A stretch of 64,000 nucleotides of DNA, from contig JAJEKV010000047.1 of NCBI GenBank assembly GCA_021234155.1, positions 6,909,071-6,973,070 on the forward strand, in the 5' to 3' direction. Positions 45,758-57,899 of this stretch are shown here, one piece after another. The stretch comes from Isoetes taiwanensis (lineage: Eukaryota; Streptophyta; Lycopodiopsida; Isoetales; Isoetaceae). The notes under the pieces were generated by a model, which saw only the letters and a list, made by a program, of their open reading frames with translations, made no database searches and had not been told where the DNA came from. The position numbers were made by a program, and so were the translations under genes. The first letter of the stretch is position 1, and each line of letters begins with the position of its first letter.

Positions 45758-46357
45758 TAAAATGCCTAGGCTTAAAAAGGAAAAGCCATGTTTTTGTAAC
45801 CCAATGTATGAATTACCAACTTACACGTTCCATCAACATCACATGCACAAGAAACTAATGGTATCTATTGCTCAATACAACTCCTCATAGAGTCACAATT
45901 GTATAAGAGAGGGGCAAAGGTATATCTTAGCGATTTTGCATTGGAACATACCATACAGGTCTTGAAGGCGTTGGAAAATCATGAACTAATAGAAGAGACA
46001 AATCCTCATCTACTCACTGCCTTTGCAAGGCATAACAGAGCAACAAGTTTGTTTGGAGACATGCTTATGAGGCTTTCAGAATGCAATGAATGGCATTCTT
46101 TAATTCCAGATCCTCAACCGTCTCGTCTTTCTCTCTTTTCTTGACTTAACCACTTCCAAATTCACCAAGATGTTGTCTGTATCTACAACTTTGGTTCTTT
46201 AGAATTAATTCCATGTACATATGTTCGTAAGTTGATGTATTCGACTCCTTTTCCTAAATTCAATTGAATTCAACTGCTTTTGATAGACTATTACTATCCA
46301 TCAATACATTATGTCCTATGCACAACTAGTCAAAAATTTGAAGACATCAAACATTTG
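45758..46357. other. Left flank of the large gypsy, nothing recognised
   Basis: An 81-codon plus-strand ORF (45899-46144) has a protein-like composition but no known domain. Confidence 0.4.
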
Positions 46358-46362
46358 AGAAT
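46358..46362. repeat. Target site duplication of the large gypsy
   Basis: AGAAT here and at 57550-57554. Confidence 0.9.
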
Positions 46363-46948
46363 TGTTAGTCCTGTGCCTCCTGGTACAGGACTATTCATGC
46401 ATACGACGGACCAAGTCAAGTCCAAGGATCCACAGACAGGCACGGGTCAGTCATCCAAGGCCCAGCAAAAGACCAAGCAGCAGACCACGCAGTCAAAGCC
46501 TGGGTCTGCTACCAAGAGGCGCCGCGACAAGTGATGACCCGTCACCGCCTGTGTCAGCGTCAGCGTGATTCTAGGCACTTCAAGAGGCACCGCCAACATT
46601 CCTGCAAATCAGGCCTCCTTCCAGGAGTCGGCACCGAGATCAGTCAGAGTGTCTATATTGGGCCAAAGGCCATTGTACTATATATATGAGTAGAGCTAGC
46701 ACATGAGTTTTAGATGAGTTTTGAGTCTTGTCTCTCTTGGTCTTCTCTCGATTGCGAGAGCTCATGTATGTTCATCATTGATATCAAGGAAGCTTATCAT
46801 TTTTCCTCTCATTGTTCTCTTTTGTTCGTTTTCTTCTTCTTGTTCTTTTCTTGCAAATCCCGTGACATAGTCCCGGATTCTCTGTTAGATCAAGGATCCT
46901 CAGAGGGAAATTCTTCTTGCGGAGTTCCCGAACCCAAGATATCAAACA
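46363..46948 (+). repeat. Gypsy 5' LTR (586 bp)
   Basis: Starts TGTTAGTCCTGTGCCTC, ends CAAACA. Contains TACTATATATATGAG, a TATA-like core at about 46677-46690. Confidence 0.93.
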
Positions 46949-49250
46949 CCACCGCCCATTGGGTCCGATTCGCTCTTCTCTTCTTACGCCGCCATATGCG
47001 TCCGAAACTTCACACACGAAGAACTTCTTTCCCAGGCGGCGTCTCGCTGGAGGCGTCATCAGCGGCGGGAAGTTGTTCGTGATATGTATGGATGCGCTTA
47101 TGACATTGAGGGAGGCCACATTAGGTCTAGGGCTCGGTCGGCGCCACCCACCCCTCGTGTCATGTCGTCCGAATTCCCCACCTCAAGCGTGCAAACATTG
47201 CTCCACGACCTCGGTCCACCTCATCACTGCTCGGGAGCCCTATCCGGCTCAACACCGCACAACCTTACTTTCATACCCCCAGAACATGCCTTCATCCATC
47301 GGTCTTACGGCCATGCGCCTCTGCCTTCACAACCATCATCTCCCTACGGGTGGGCCGGGGATATCCACATGTCTCTTTTGCTCCTCCCGGGAATTTCCCT
47401 TCCCTACATTTCCCACCACTCTTCCTGTTTACAACCTTACCGACCTCAAAACCAATGATCAGGCATCTCCAGTACCTCCACCTCAGCAACCCCTTCATCA
47501 GGGTCTTTCAGGCACCATGCCACCGCCAACTCCACCTCAATATCATCACTATCATGTTCCTGTCCAGCCCAGCACTTTTACCTCTACCTTTCAGACCCTT
47601 AAGCTGACTTATCCTACCTTTGGCAACACGAAAGGCAAACCCTTAGACCAAAGTGCTCAGGCACACATGGAAGAATTTGAGGCTCACAGGCTGTCCCGAA
47701 TGGTCATGCGCAACCTCAACTGAAATTCCACATCTTTTTCCACCACCACTGCGTGGCTCCCTCATCAATGGCTCATGTCCAACAAAAGCCACTGGAAACA
47801 AGATTGGTCAGAAATGAGAACTGCTTTTCTTTCCCACTATGGGACCACGGATGATGATCAACTTCATCTCAAGCAACTCAATGACCTTCAACAAGAGCCC
47901 ACGGAGTCGCGGGGATTTTTCTGGTCGACTTCACATTACGCTTTCGGCAAACTCAAGGAGTACCCCACCACGAGCCGGATCTTGGTGCGGTTTCTCCAAG
48001 GACTTCCTCGCCTATCCGACTCATGTGAATACTGCGCTAGAAGACTTTGGAGCGGGGCTATCGATCTTGTCAATCACTTTCGATCAATGTTTCCTCGTGG
48101 CGTGGCTCTTCAGAGCTCCCTTTCATTCCACCCCGTCATGGTTCCCCATGCTGTTCAAACTCAACACGCCAATCCATGGCCTTGATCGGATCACGGTGCC
48201 ATATGCGCAAAATATGAAGGCCACTTGGCGAATGAGGTGCAACTCCACCAATGGCCGCCTCATTGTAAAAGATGCAACATGTGCAATCATGCCGCGAGAA
48301 GAGTGCACTTTCGCACTCATCCTACACCTTTCGCAACAAGATGGTTTATCAAGTGCAAACAACACCCGGCACCAATCGCAATATCGGCGACCACCACCTG
48401 CGAGCAACCCAATCAACTCTATCGCCAGCAGAGCAACAGCGGGGACCCAACACCGTCCTCCTTTTGATCCTTCGAAAGCTTCGGTGTTATCCTTTGTCAA
48501 GAATGGGGTCATACCACCACGGCATGTCCTCAACTTCCACAAGTTGGTGCGGCTTCACGGCACAAATCAGACCACATCGGTCCGCCTCCGGCTTACCAAC
48601 TCGGATTGCTAATGGCAAACAAGGCGCGTCTGTTCGCCGGAAGCCACCACCAGCGGCGCCTCGGCAATCACGCTATCAACCAGCTCACGCCAATCAACCT
48701 CGGATGGATCAACAAACCGCGGGAAGAAATTTTTGGGGCTCTTAATCCTCGGTCCAGCCATCAAATTGGGTTGGTTTGGTTTCACGCTTGAACCCGCGCC
48801 ACGTCCCTTAACCATTATTCCTAATGGCACGCAACCTGCCTTTGCCGTCGACACCATTCCTCATGAAGAAGAAAAAAAGGTTCACTTTGCACCTGACTTG
48901 GAGAAACTCATGCCGCATGTTATGCCTAAAGTTCGCCAAAGCATTTTGAACCTCATGCAAGCTGCTGAAGGCCGCACGTTGGCTAATGTTCATGCCACCA
49001 CTAGAGCTCAACAAAGACAAGAAGCACCTTCCACGTCTCAACCTCCACGCTCTCAGACATATCCAAATATCGCTGCAGAGGTTGACCTACTCAAAAAGTT
49101 CTTTGCTTCTTTACCACCACCTCCGCACCTATGGATCCAGCAGATCCTTTTTCTCATGTGCCTCTGGAACTCCAAGAGGAGCTAGCAAAAATCAAAATTC
49201 CTTTAAGTTTGGCCACAATTTTGAAACTCTGTCCTGCTCTCAAGGACCAG
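46949..49250 (+). pseudogene. gag: Gypsy gag region, frameshifted
   Basis: Pieces in three frames. The capsid-like part lies at about 47590-48110 (KLTYPTFGNTKGKPLDQSAQ, then after a stop HQWLMSNKSHWKQDWSEMRT, FLSHYG, GRILVRFLQGLP-like stretch). Before it, 46949-47560 is Pro/Ser-rich. A Cys/His stretch (CKRCNMCNH) at about 48265 may be a damaged zinc knuckle. No clear primer-binding site follows the LTR; TGGGTCCGATTC at 46960 is only a weak candidate. Confidence 0.65.
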
Positions 49251-51700
49251 TTACCACTCCCGACTGTTTTGGTTGGGGCTGTTGCTACCTCTACTCCCAC
49301 GGTACATGCCACGGTGGGCAATCAACAAGTCAATCATGTTCAAATTGGCCGGAGATAGCGCGGTCAATCTCATCACGGATAAACTCGCAAACAAATGGGC
49401 ATCAAACAACTCTATCGTGCCCCATATGACATCAAATTGGCCAATGGCCATATCCACGAGACCTCAAGGTGTCGCCTCTTCTTCACATCAACATTGGTGA
49501 TCTCGGATTCCCCTTGGAATTTGGTGTTTGGAAAAATTTGGAGAAGATCCGGTGATTATGAAATGTTGGTGTGGACCTTTTTCCGCCGAGGCCAAGAGTA
49601 TCCATTCTTGGCGACGGATCGAGTTAGTCATCACGGATGGTCACCTCAATGCCACCATGGACTTGGAAGCAGGCAAAATCCTTTCCCTCGACAATCTTTG
49701 AACCCTCTCTCGGACCCGGGGAGGGCGCCCGAGAATATCTATCAAGTTCGGGCTCCACTGCGAAGTGCGCCTCTGTCATCCTACCGAATATGCGATCCTT
49801 GGGGAGAAATGACTCTTGATCGAGGACGGTTTGTGGCTGCTTTGCTTGACCCTTACCGGCTCCTTGCAATCGAATCCAACGTGTTGATCACTTTTCGAAT
49901 CTTTGAACCTCCTGCCGCTCTGTAGATGTAACTATTTGTCATGAAGCAACCTGCGCTTGATGAAACTTCGGCAACCTCTCTTTTTCACCACGCGAGAGTG
50001 CCACGCATCTGTTATGCTTCAACCTCCCGCTCATATTGTCCGGGACCGCGGAAGTTATCCCCATATTCGGACTCGAAGTCGAGATTGTGGGCGTAGGCAA
50101 CAATCACCTGTCCGAATTGCCGCAAATCTTAGACACCTTATCGTAACGGGGGCCCTCACGCTTTTCAAAAAGTTCAAACACATTTTCGCTGGAGCTCTGA
50201 GAGATCTTGGGGATCAACAAAACCTTGGGGAACTCACCATTCCTACCAAGTTCGATGCACGCCCCGACAAAGAACGGCGATGCACCGGCTCAACCCCAAT
50301 TACCGTGATCGTGTCAAGGCGGAAATTGACAAACTCCTTGCTGCAGGTTTGATCTATGAGGTCAAACATTCTGAATGGGTGAGCCCCATCGTCATTGCAC
50401 TCAAACACAATGGTAAGATCCGCGTTTGCGTACACTACCAAAAACTCAATTAGGCCACGGAACGTGATCATTTTCCACTTCCCTTCACAGACCAGGTTCT
50501 GGAAGAGGTTGCTGGACATGAGATGTACTCCTTCATGGATGGTTTTTCTGGCTACAATCAGATCTCCATCAAAGAATCTGATCAACTCAAGACTACTTTC
50601 ACCACCCCGTGGGGCACTTTTGCCTACAAGGTGGTTCCTTTTGGATTATCAAACTCTCCATCCACGTTTCAACGTATCATGCTCTCAGTTTTTCATGATT
50701 TTATGAAGGAAAATCCCTTCTTGCAAATTTTTCAAGATGACTTCTCTGCCTACAGTTCCATGGCTGACCATTTGGATAAATTGGAACTCGTCTTTCAGAA
50801 ATGTGATGAGTCCGGCATTAGTCTCAATCCCGAGAAATGCACCTTTTGCGTCACGCCGGGTGTTCGTTAGGCCATGTGGGGCGAAAGCGGTATCACCACG
50901 GATCTCGCCAAAATCAAAATTTGTGTGCTCAAGGCTCAAGCACCGGCCAATATCAAGGAAACACGCTCTTTCTTGGGTAAGGTCAATTATTACTCCACTT
51001 TCATTCCTGGACTCGCAGCCATTGCAGATCCCATTCATAAACTCACGGGTGATGAATCCACCTGGGCTTGGAATTCCCAGGCGGATGCTGCTTTCCAACA
51101 GTTGAAGCTCTTGCTTACTCAGGCCCCGGTTCTTGTTCCTCCTCAATGGGACAAGCCCTTTCATGTTCATGTCGATGTCTCGGCCTTTACTATTGGAGTT
51201 GTTCTTTCTCAAGAATATGATGCGCACACTGACAAACCAAACCTTCATGCAAGGAAACTCAATTCTGGCTGGCGCAACTACTCGCCACAGGCGTGAAGCC
51301 TTGGGTTTAATTTTCTGTGTCCAACGCTTCCGTCACTATCTTTTAGGCAGTCAGATCAGATTCTTTGTTGACCACCAAGCACTCCTTTATTTGATCAACA
51401 AATCCACGCCCACGGGTGGGTCCTCCTTCTGCAAGAATTTGCACCTTTTGAAATTGTTCACAAGGCAGGCAAATCTCATGTTGTCCCGGATTATCTTTCA
51501 CGCATCCACACAGATGATCCCTCCACTTTGGGGTCTCGGACACCTTTTCGGCGGCTCAACTCTTTACGGTCGCGGCAACACCACATTGGTTCCACGATTT
51601 TCAGCAAGTATCTCCTCACGGAGCTCTTCCAGCGAGGAGGGCGCCACGCGCTCTCTCGATAGCGACAATCACCGTCGACATCAATTTCTCGCGAGGTCCG
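49251..51700 (+). pseudogene. pol: Gypsy protease, reverse transcriptase and RNase H
   Basis: Protease remnant about 49345 (DSAVNLITDKLANKW). RT at about 50335-50870 with SEWVSPIVIALKHNGKIRVC, a stop at the end of the YQKLN segment, HEMYSFMDGFSGYNQI (motif A Asp), FGLSNSPSTFQRIM and IFQDDFSAYS, where the base before the catalytic DD is Gln instead of the usual Met. The thumb and connection continue at 50874 after a stop (FLGKVNYYSTFIPGLA). RNase H follows (DVSAFTIGVVLSQE, FVDHQALLYLINKS) with more frame changes. Non-functional as sequenced. Confidence 0.85.
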
Positions 51701-51710
51701 TGACTACACC

Positions 51711-53020
51711 ATGGTTGCAGGCCATCTTTACAAAAGGGTAAGGATACCGATCGCCCGACGTTGTGTTCTCCCTCATGAAGTCCCCGATATTGTTCGAGAA
51801 GCCCATGAAGGGCTCGGTGGTGGTCATTTTCATGGTGACACCACGGCACGAAAAATTCTTCTTGCTGGTTATTTTTGGCCCACGCTCTTCAAAGACGCTC
51901 ACGCTCACGCCCGCACGTGTGATGCTTGCCAGCGTGTGGGACGGCCCACGGCCCGTGACGCTCTACCCTTGACGCCGGTCGCCACGCCGCTTCCCTTCAA
52001 CAAATGGGGCATGGATTTTGTGGGACCCATCGACCCTCATGCGCAGCACACCCGTGCCCGCTACATTCTGGTTCTCACTGACTACGCTACCAAATGGGCG
52101 GAAGCTTGTGCACTTCCAGACAACACTGCAGCCAGCACTGCCAAGGTAATCTATCAACAAATCATCACACGATTCGGCTGCCCTACCTGAGCTGGTGGGT
52201 GATCGTGGTGTCCATTTTATCAATCATACCATCAAGGAGCCGCCGGATTATCTCCGATCCATCATCACAAGAGCACACCTTACTATCCTCAAGGGAATGG
52301 TTTTGTGAAAGCACCAACAAAACTCGGTCACAATTCTCAAGAAAATTTGTGACGCTTCACCATGACTGTTGGCAAACCAAGCTTCCCTCTTTTGTTCTTT
52401 GGGCTTACAATACTTGTTTCAAAATAGCTACTGGTCACACTCCTTTCAAATTGGTTTATGGTCAAGAAGCTCTCATGCCTTTTGAGTACATTCTCCCAAC
52501 TCTCCGTTTTCAACTGGCTACTGCCCATAATCCGCCTGCTGCACTCAAAGAAAGGGTTTATCAATTGGAACAGTTGGATGAACTTAGAAGGGATGCTTAT
52601 ATTCGTGTTCTTCATGGACAACGGTTGCAAAAATCTTTACATGACAAACGTTTGAAGACAAAAACATTCAAGGAAGGAGATTTGGTTCTTCTTGCTTATA
52701 TTCGTGTTCTTCATGGACAACGGTTGCAAAAATCTTTACATGACAAACGTTTGAAGACAAAAACATTCAAGGAAGGAGATTTGGTTCTTCTTTATGATTC
52801 TCGGTACACAAATTTTCCAGGTAAACTCAAGTTTCGATGGCTTGGCCCTTATCAAATTGCTCAAGTGGTTCAACCCAGCGTTTTCCAGCTGGCTGAATTA
52901 GATGGCACTCCATTACCTACAGTGGTTAATGGCTTTCGCCTCAAAACATTTCATATCACAGAAAGTGAAAATCAACAAACAGATGCAGTTCCAGACACAA
53001 ACACAACAGATAGTGACTAA
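51711..53020 (+). pseudogene. pol: Gypsy integrase
   Basis: HHCC zinc region (HEGLGGGHFHGDTT, CDACQRVGRPTARD) and MDFVGPIDPH with the first catalytic Asp, VLTDYATKWAEA, then a frame change near 52190. The second Asp segment is VGDRGVHFIN in another frame. The later part (WAYNTCFKIATGHTPFKLVYG, LKFRWLGPYQIAQV) is open from about 52360 to 53020 and holds an exact 99-bp tandem duplication. The GPY-like segment is intact; no chromodomain is seen. Confidence 0.87.
52595..52792 (+). repeat. Exact 99-bp in-frame tandem duplication in integrase
   Basis: Units 52595-52693 and 52694-52792 are identical. The duplication adds 33 codons (begin AYIRVLHGQRLQKS, end EGDLVLL) without changing frame. Perfect identity beside heavily mutated sequence means it arose recently or is an assembly artefact. 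Confidence 0.93.
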
Positions 53021-53960
53021 ACCAGCGGCATATTAATATTATAGGTGGCATTGTTTTTACAAAATGTGGGCACAGCCCAGCTATTTCCGCTATGGGCACT
53101 GCCCTATATACCAAAACGGGCTCAGAGCCCTATCTACTAAGTCCTAAGAAGAAAAACCCTCTACTCGGGTTGGGCGAGAGGTGATCTGCAGGATGTGGTA
53201 CCGGTTGTGCTCGGGGTCCCGGTAGGGCGAGAATCACCTCCATCCGTTGGTGTGGGGATCGGCATGCTTTCGACCATCTTGCGGCACACCACTCGATCCA
53301 TAGCAATGCCACGATTGTGGCACCGCCAGAGGTCGGATCCATTTTGCACGTAATCCACTCCGAGGCAGGTTGGAAGGCATAGTGCATTTGTCATGCAAAC
53401 CAGCAGCAGACATACTGAGCGCCATCGGGTGTCTCCGCTTCAACCTCTGCTTCTCTTATATAGCCAACCGAGGAACTCCCTGTCGACGTGGACCAATCAA
53501 AAATTCGCCAGCGTGGTTTTGCAATGCAAGGCATTTGTTACTAAATGGGGAATCTTTTCTCCGTAGCATATCTAGCCATGGTACCTTGACACCTTCGTTT
53601 TAATGATATCCCACTTTGAGTTGCCGGCATTAAATGCCATTCCTTCTTTTCATACCCGTCGAACATTAATGTGTGTCCTTTATTTTGTCACATCCGATCA
53701 TTCTCTCACGCCTCATCTCTACCGTTCATTGCTTCTCCCTTTGTTGTTCGGGGACTTAGCCAAATTTTTTGCCTCTCAATCTCCTCCTTGGCATCTTTCG
53801 ACACTTGGCACCATCAATGGTTACAGTTTCGCCCTCATCATATCCCTTCGCCTCCATTTGCGCGCCCTAAAACCTTTTCGTCTCTCTGCACCTTCGTCCT
53901 TCGTCCTGCGTTCTCCGCTCTCCGCCTTTGCATCACCGTTCTTTTCTGAAGCTCTTTGCC
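53021..53960. other. Spacer between integrase and the third ORF
   Basis: No recognisable domain. Plus-strand reading is poor; a C/T-rich, Pro/Ser/Phe-coding stretch occupies 53600-53950. Confidence 0.5.
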
Positions 53961-56950
53961 ATGGCTGCCCCAAAATTTCCTACACTTCAAGATTCTGCTC
54001 CCAGGGAACCGGCTCTTCTCGAGTCAGTATCCTGCTTGACGCCCACTTTCTGTGAAGCCCTTGTTGGCCCGAATCGTGACGTCGCAGAACGCCAAAAGCT
54101 TTACGAATTTTCACAAATGGAACTTCCGGCTCCAAATCCAGACCAGTTGAAGCAGTTCCTCGCTCACATCGTCAACAGCCCGCATGGATACACTACAGTG
54201 GTCGATGGCACCACCATTTTATTTGACCCGGCACCTAATTTTACGAGGTATTCCATATCCCTTTGCAAACCCCTTGTTTATCTTGGTCTGCCATCCAGGA
54301 TCTAGATGTCACTAAGTTTGGTGCTCCTGCTTATCAAGCAAACGTGCATCGCCTGACAAATATTGACAAGCCCCATGAAACTTTTGTTAAGTTTCTGTGG
54401 CGCAAGTTCCTTGGGTATTCTATCAAGAACACCCATATCAATAAGCCTTTCTATAATATGGTGATCACTACTACTCGCTCCAACCACCACATTGATTGGC
54501 CCCAATTGTTATTCTACCGTCTTCTCCAAGAAGTTGACCGTCTTCGGGCTACCCCTTCTATCTCTGAAGTTTCCGTGGGAGGCCATCTTCAAGCCCTCAT
54601 CTGTCATTACTTTCCTTCCACACCTCCTCATTCTCATGATTCCACTCAGCGGTCCCTTCCTCAGACTCACCCAGTCGGCACTTCACGCCCTTCTTCTTCT
54701 GGTCATGTCAAAATTCCGCACTCACATGTCACTGTCTCCTCCTCCGCTACAGAAGCAAAGCATTCCAGTTCACATCATGTCTCACAAACATCGCAAACAA
54801 GGCAACAGCAGGCTCCTCCACCACAGCACCCTCGTCAGCTTTTGTATCAGTATCAGCAGGATGTTCAAGCTGCTACTCTCAAGATACAAGAATCCCAAGA
54901 AGCTCTCATGAATGGGGTTCAAACGGCCCTGGAGGCCTCCGACGCGGTTCACCATGACCTTCAAGCTGCTACCATGCAAGTGCATACTCTGGAGACCCAG
55001 CTTCAAGACAAGCACGAGGCTCTTTTACAGGCCCGTGAAGATCTCAAGGCTGCCCAACATCAGATTACTCTGCTTACCGATCAGCAGGCTCACTTGCAGA
55101 CCACCCTTCAGGAATTATCGGAGCAGGTCAAGGCAAGAGAGACTCTCTTGGTTGACAAGGAAAAAAAACATTGCCAAACTGGACACGCTGTATACAGAGC
55201 TCTCTCGGCATTACAACACTCAAGCTCAAGACCTTACAACGCGTGACGCTCAAATTGCCTCTTTGGAAGCTCAGCTTTCCACGCAAACCTCTCAGCTCAC
55301 ATCTCTCCAAGATCAGCTTACGGAGGCTCAGAAACAGAAAGTTCTTGATGACGCTGAGATTGCCAAGCTCCGACTCACTGTTCCTGGGCCATCCTCCTCC
55401 CATGTCACAACTTCTCAGAAGCGGGTCGCGACGATCCATATACGTTAGACAAGGAGAAGCGGATCCGTGATCTCGAACAACGACTCTGGCCGAGGCTATT
55501 GATCTGTTGATGAGGCTCGAGCCAAACTTGAAGGCTATGTTACCATTGCTCTCAACCTGCTGTTGACTTCCCTATTCCTTCGGTTATCACGGATTATGTG
55601 GTTGCCCGCCGCCACCTCTTTCTTACGAAGTGGCATACGGTGATGGTCCGTTGATGTTCCCTGCGCCAAGACTGCCAGATTTTCTTCCGGATCGGCGGAC
55701 CTCTCTGTTGAAGACAAAGGTTTATTACATTGCCCTTTTAGTCTTTGATCTCATTCAACGTGGACGATGGGATATGATCACCTTGAGTTGTTCAGACCAA
55801 TGGCGTACATTTTTTCATGATTTCTATCCGGCCGATACGGGACAAATTTCGAGATGGGCCACATCGGAACTTTCGGGGTGATCCCACACTTCAATGGTTG
55901 CTTTTGGATAACAACCCTTATATCTGCGATCATGATCGGACACATGCTCTTCATCAAGAGTACATGCGGAGCTTCGCTCATCATTTGCCTCTCGGCAAGC
56001 CGAGGAGCCTTCGCAAATGAGATAAGGAAGTATCTGGGACATCCTGAGGATCTTCCCTTTGCACAAGTTTATATGCAACACCTCGCAGGTTACAATCAAC
56101 TGCGTGCTCTTCTGGATAGCAAGACAGTCCCCACGGGTTGGGATAGCCCTCCTGTAAATTCTCGGCTCCGGCTTCGCATGCGGGACCATTGGTGCAAAGC
56201 TCTTGATCCGGCTCTTGTCAGGTGAATTGGGGAGCAGGCTCAAGAGCCCATACGGGCATGGTCCCCTCTCCCTATGCTTCCCTGGGTGTCCCTCCATGCC
56301 CCAGGTTCCTCACCTCTGATTGGCGTCTCCCCTTTTGGACCAAGGTCATGGATGGCCATGCTGGATGGACTCCGCCTCAGATCTCGACGGATCTCCGGTG
56401 GGATCCCCGTTTTGTACGCCGCTCCAATTGGGAGGATGGTGCCACCCTTGATAACACTACTAATTGGATCTATATTCCCAATGAGCGTAGTTGGCAACGC
56501 CCTGATGATGCTCTTCATGGTCTTGACACCTTCTTGCAGAATGCCGCCACCTCACCAGATCCTTGATTCACTGCCGTCAAAGCGGGTTTACGTGCTGCTC
56601 TCAAATGCATCCTGGTCAGCTCTTTAAATCGGCAGCGTTCCATCTTTTACTGCAATCCGAATGCCAGCGTCAGTGCCTTCGGTCTCCAGACCTGCCTTCT
56701 CATGGAGTGCCAGTTTGTTTCTTCTGAAGCCCATGCTGCCCTTGAAGACATGGTGCGCTCTCATTTTCTCATTGACGCCGATCCTGCCCTTGGGCTCAAC
56801 ACTCTCTCCTGCTCTTTCAAATACTGACGGGATCTCATTGGCACTTACCATAATGGTACCCGTCCTCACTCCCGTGAGGATCACTTTCAGACTGATGGCT
56901 TCCCGCCCTCCGAGACACTCCCTCCTTTTCTTCACCCGGAGTGTCGTTTG
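53961..56950 (+). pseudogene. Extra ORF3 of the large gypsy (unknown, coiled-coil), degraded
   Basis: Starts at ATG 53961 (MAAPKFPTLQD). Protein-like sequence continues through several frames: to 54305, then 54300-55246 (WRKFLGYSIKN, IDWPQLLFYRLLQEVDRL, HLQALICHYFP), a Gln/His/Ser-rich stretch, then a long Gln/Leu/Ala coiled coil (about 54840-55420, heptads such as LETQLQDKHEALLQAREDLK), and a C-terminal part at 55630-56950 (DLIQRGRWDMITLSC, WTPPQISTDLRWDPRF). Location between integrase and 3' LTR is where env-like ORFs sit in some plant elements, but I see no signal peptide or clear membrane segment. The IDWPQLL...ALICHYF layout faintly recalls the plant Transposase_32-type domain. Confidence 0.6.
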
Positions 56951-56961
56951 GTGGGGGGGAG
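56950..56961 (+). promoter_or_regulatory. Gypsy polypurine tract
   Basis: GGTGGGGGGGAG immediately before the 3' LTR. Confidence 0.88.
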
Positions 56962-57549
56962 TGTTAGTCCTGTGCCTCTGATACGGGACTATTCATGCAT
57001 CTGACGGACCAAGTCAAGTCCAAGGATCCACGGCGCACGCGGGCCGGGTCATCCAAGGCCCGACAAAGACCAAGCGGCGGACCACGCCGGTCAAAGCACG
57101 GATGCTACCAAGAAGAAGCGCCGCGACAAGTGATGACCCGTCACGCGTGTCGGCGTCGGCGTGATTCTAGGCACTTCAAGAGGCACCGCCAACATTCTAC
57201 AGAATCGGGCCTCCTTCCAGGAGTCGGCACCGAGATCAGTCAGAGTGTCTATATTGGGCCAAAGGCCATTGTACTATATATATGAGTAGAGCTAGCACAT
57301 GAGTTTTAGATGAGTTTTGAGTCTTGTCTCTCTTCAGTCTTCTCTCGATTGCGAGAGCTCATGTATGTTCATCATTGATATCAAGGAAGCTTATCATTTT
57401 CCTCTCATTGTTCTCTTTTGTTCTGTTTTCTTCTTCTTGTTCTTTTCTTGCAAATCCCGTGTGACATAGTCCCCCGGATTCTCCTGTTAGATCCAAGGGT
57501 CCTCACAGAGGGCTGTCTTGCAGGAGTTCCCGAACCCAGACCCCAAACA
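56962..57549 (+). repeat. Gypsy 3' LTR (588 bp)
   Basis: Starts TGTTAGTCCTGTGCCTC, ends CAAACA; partner of 46363-46948. The extra CCCC and TCC bases near the end illustrate the indels between the two. Confidence 0.93.
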
Positions 57550-57554
57550 AGAAT
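57550..57554. repeat. Target site duplication of the large gypsy
   Basis: AGAAT, matching 46358-46362. Confidence 0.9.
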
Positions 57555-57899
57555 TCATTTCCTCTCATCCGAAGAGATAAAATCTTGCAGTTATGCAAAG
57601 CATTTTGGTTTTATTCTTACCCTTTCTTCCTGGCGGAAAGCAAAATTGTGTTTTAAGGAAAAAGATCAGGTACTCAGGCACTTTTGGGCTCCTTAGTTTG
57701 TATGCAAATGGATTGCAAGAATTGGTTTCGGATTGATTAGCTGGCTAGGGTTACTATTGTTACTATGTAGGCGGGAAGATATCTATACATCTTGCACCGG
57801 GCTTTTGAGGGAGGAGTCTGGCGGCTGGGCATATATTTTGTCTAGCCAGCTTCAAGTTGAATGCTTACCCCGACAATGCAGCATTTGATTTGATTCAGT
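57555..57899. other. Right flank of the large gypsy, nothing recognised
   Basis: Non-coding; may include the 3' end of the next minus-strand gene. Confidence 0.5.

Larger units (their letters stand above)
46363..57549 (+). mobile_element. Large Ty3/gypsy LTR retrotransposon with extra 3' ORF
   Basis: 11,187 bp: LTRs 46363-46948 and 56962-57549, target duplication AGAAT, gag, protease, RT, RNase H and integrase in the Ty3/gypsy order, about 3.9 kb between integrase and the 3' LTR, and a polypurine tract GGTGGGGGGGAG. LTRs differ by scattered substitutions and small indels, mostly in the first 200 bp. The insertion is thus older than the copia at 38 kb. Coding is broken by many frame changes and stops. 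Confidence 0.95.

Noticed and set aside
46960-46975. Primer-binding site of the large gypsy
   Set aside because: TGGGTCCGATTC lies 11 bases from the LTR and does not match a tRNA 3' end I can name; left as a weak candidate.
46784-47119. Minus-strand ORF overlapping the gypsy 5' LTR
   Set aside because: Antisense to a well-defined LTR and leader; no recognisable product.
53928-54305. Calling the extra gypsy ORF an envelope gene
   Set aside because: Position fits, but there is no signal peptide, membrane segment or fusion-like feature visible, so only 'unknown ORF3' is supported.
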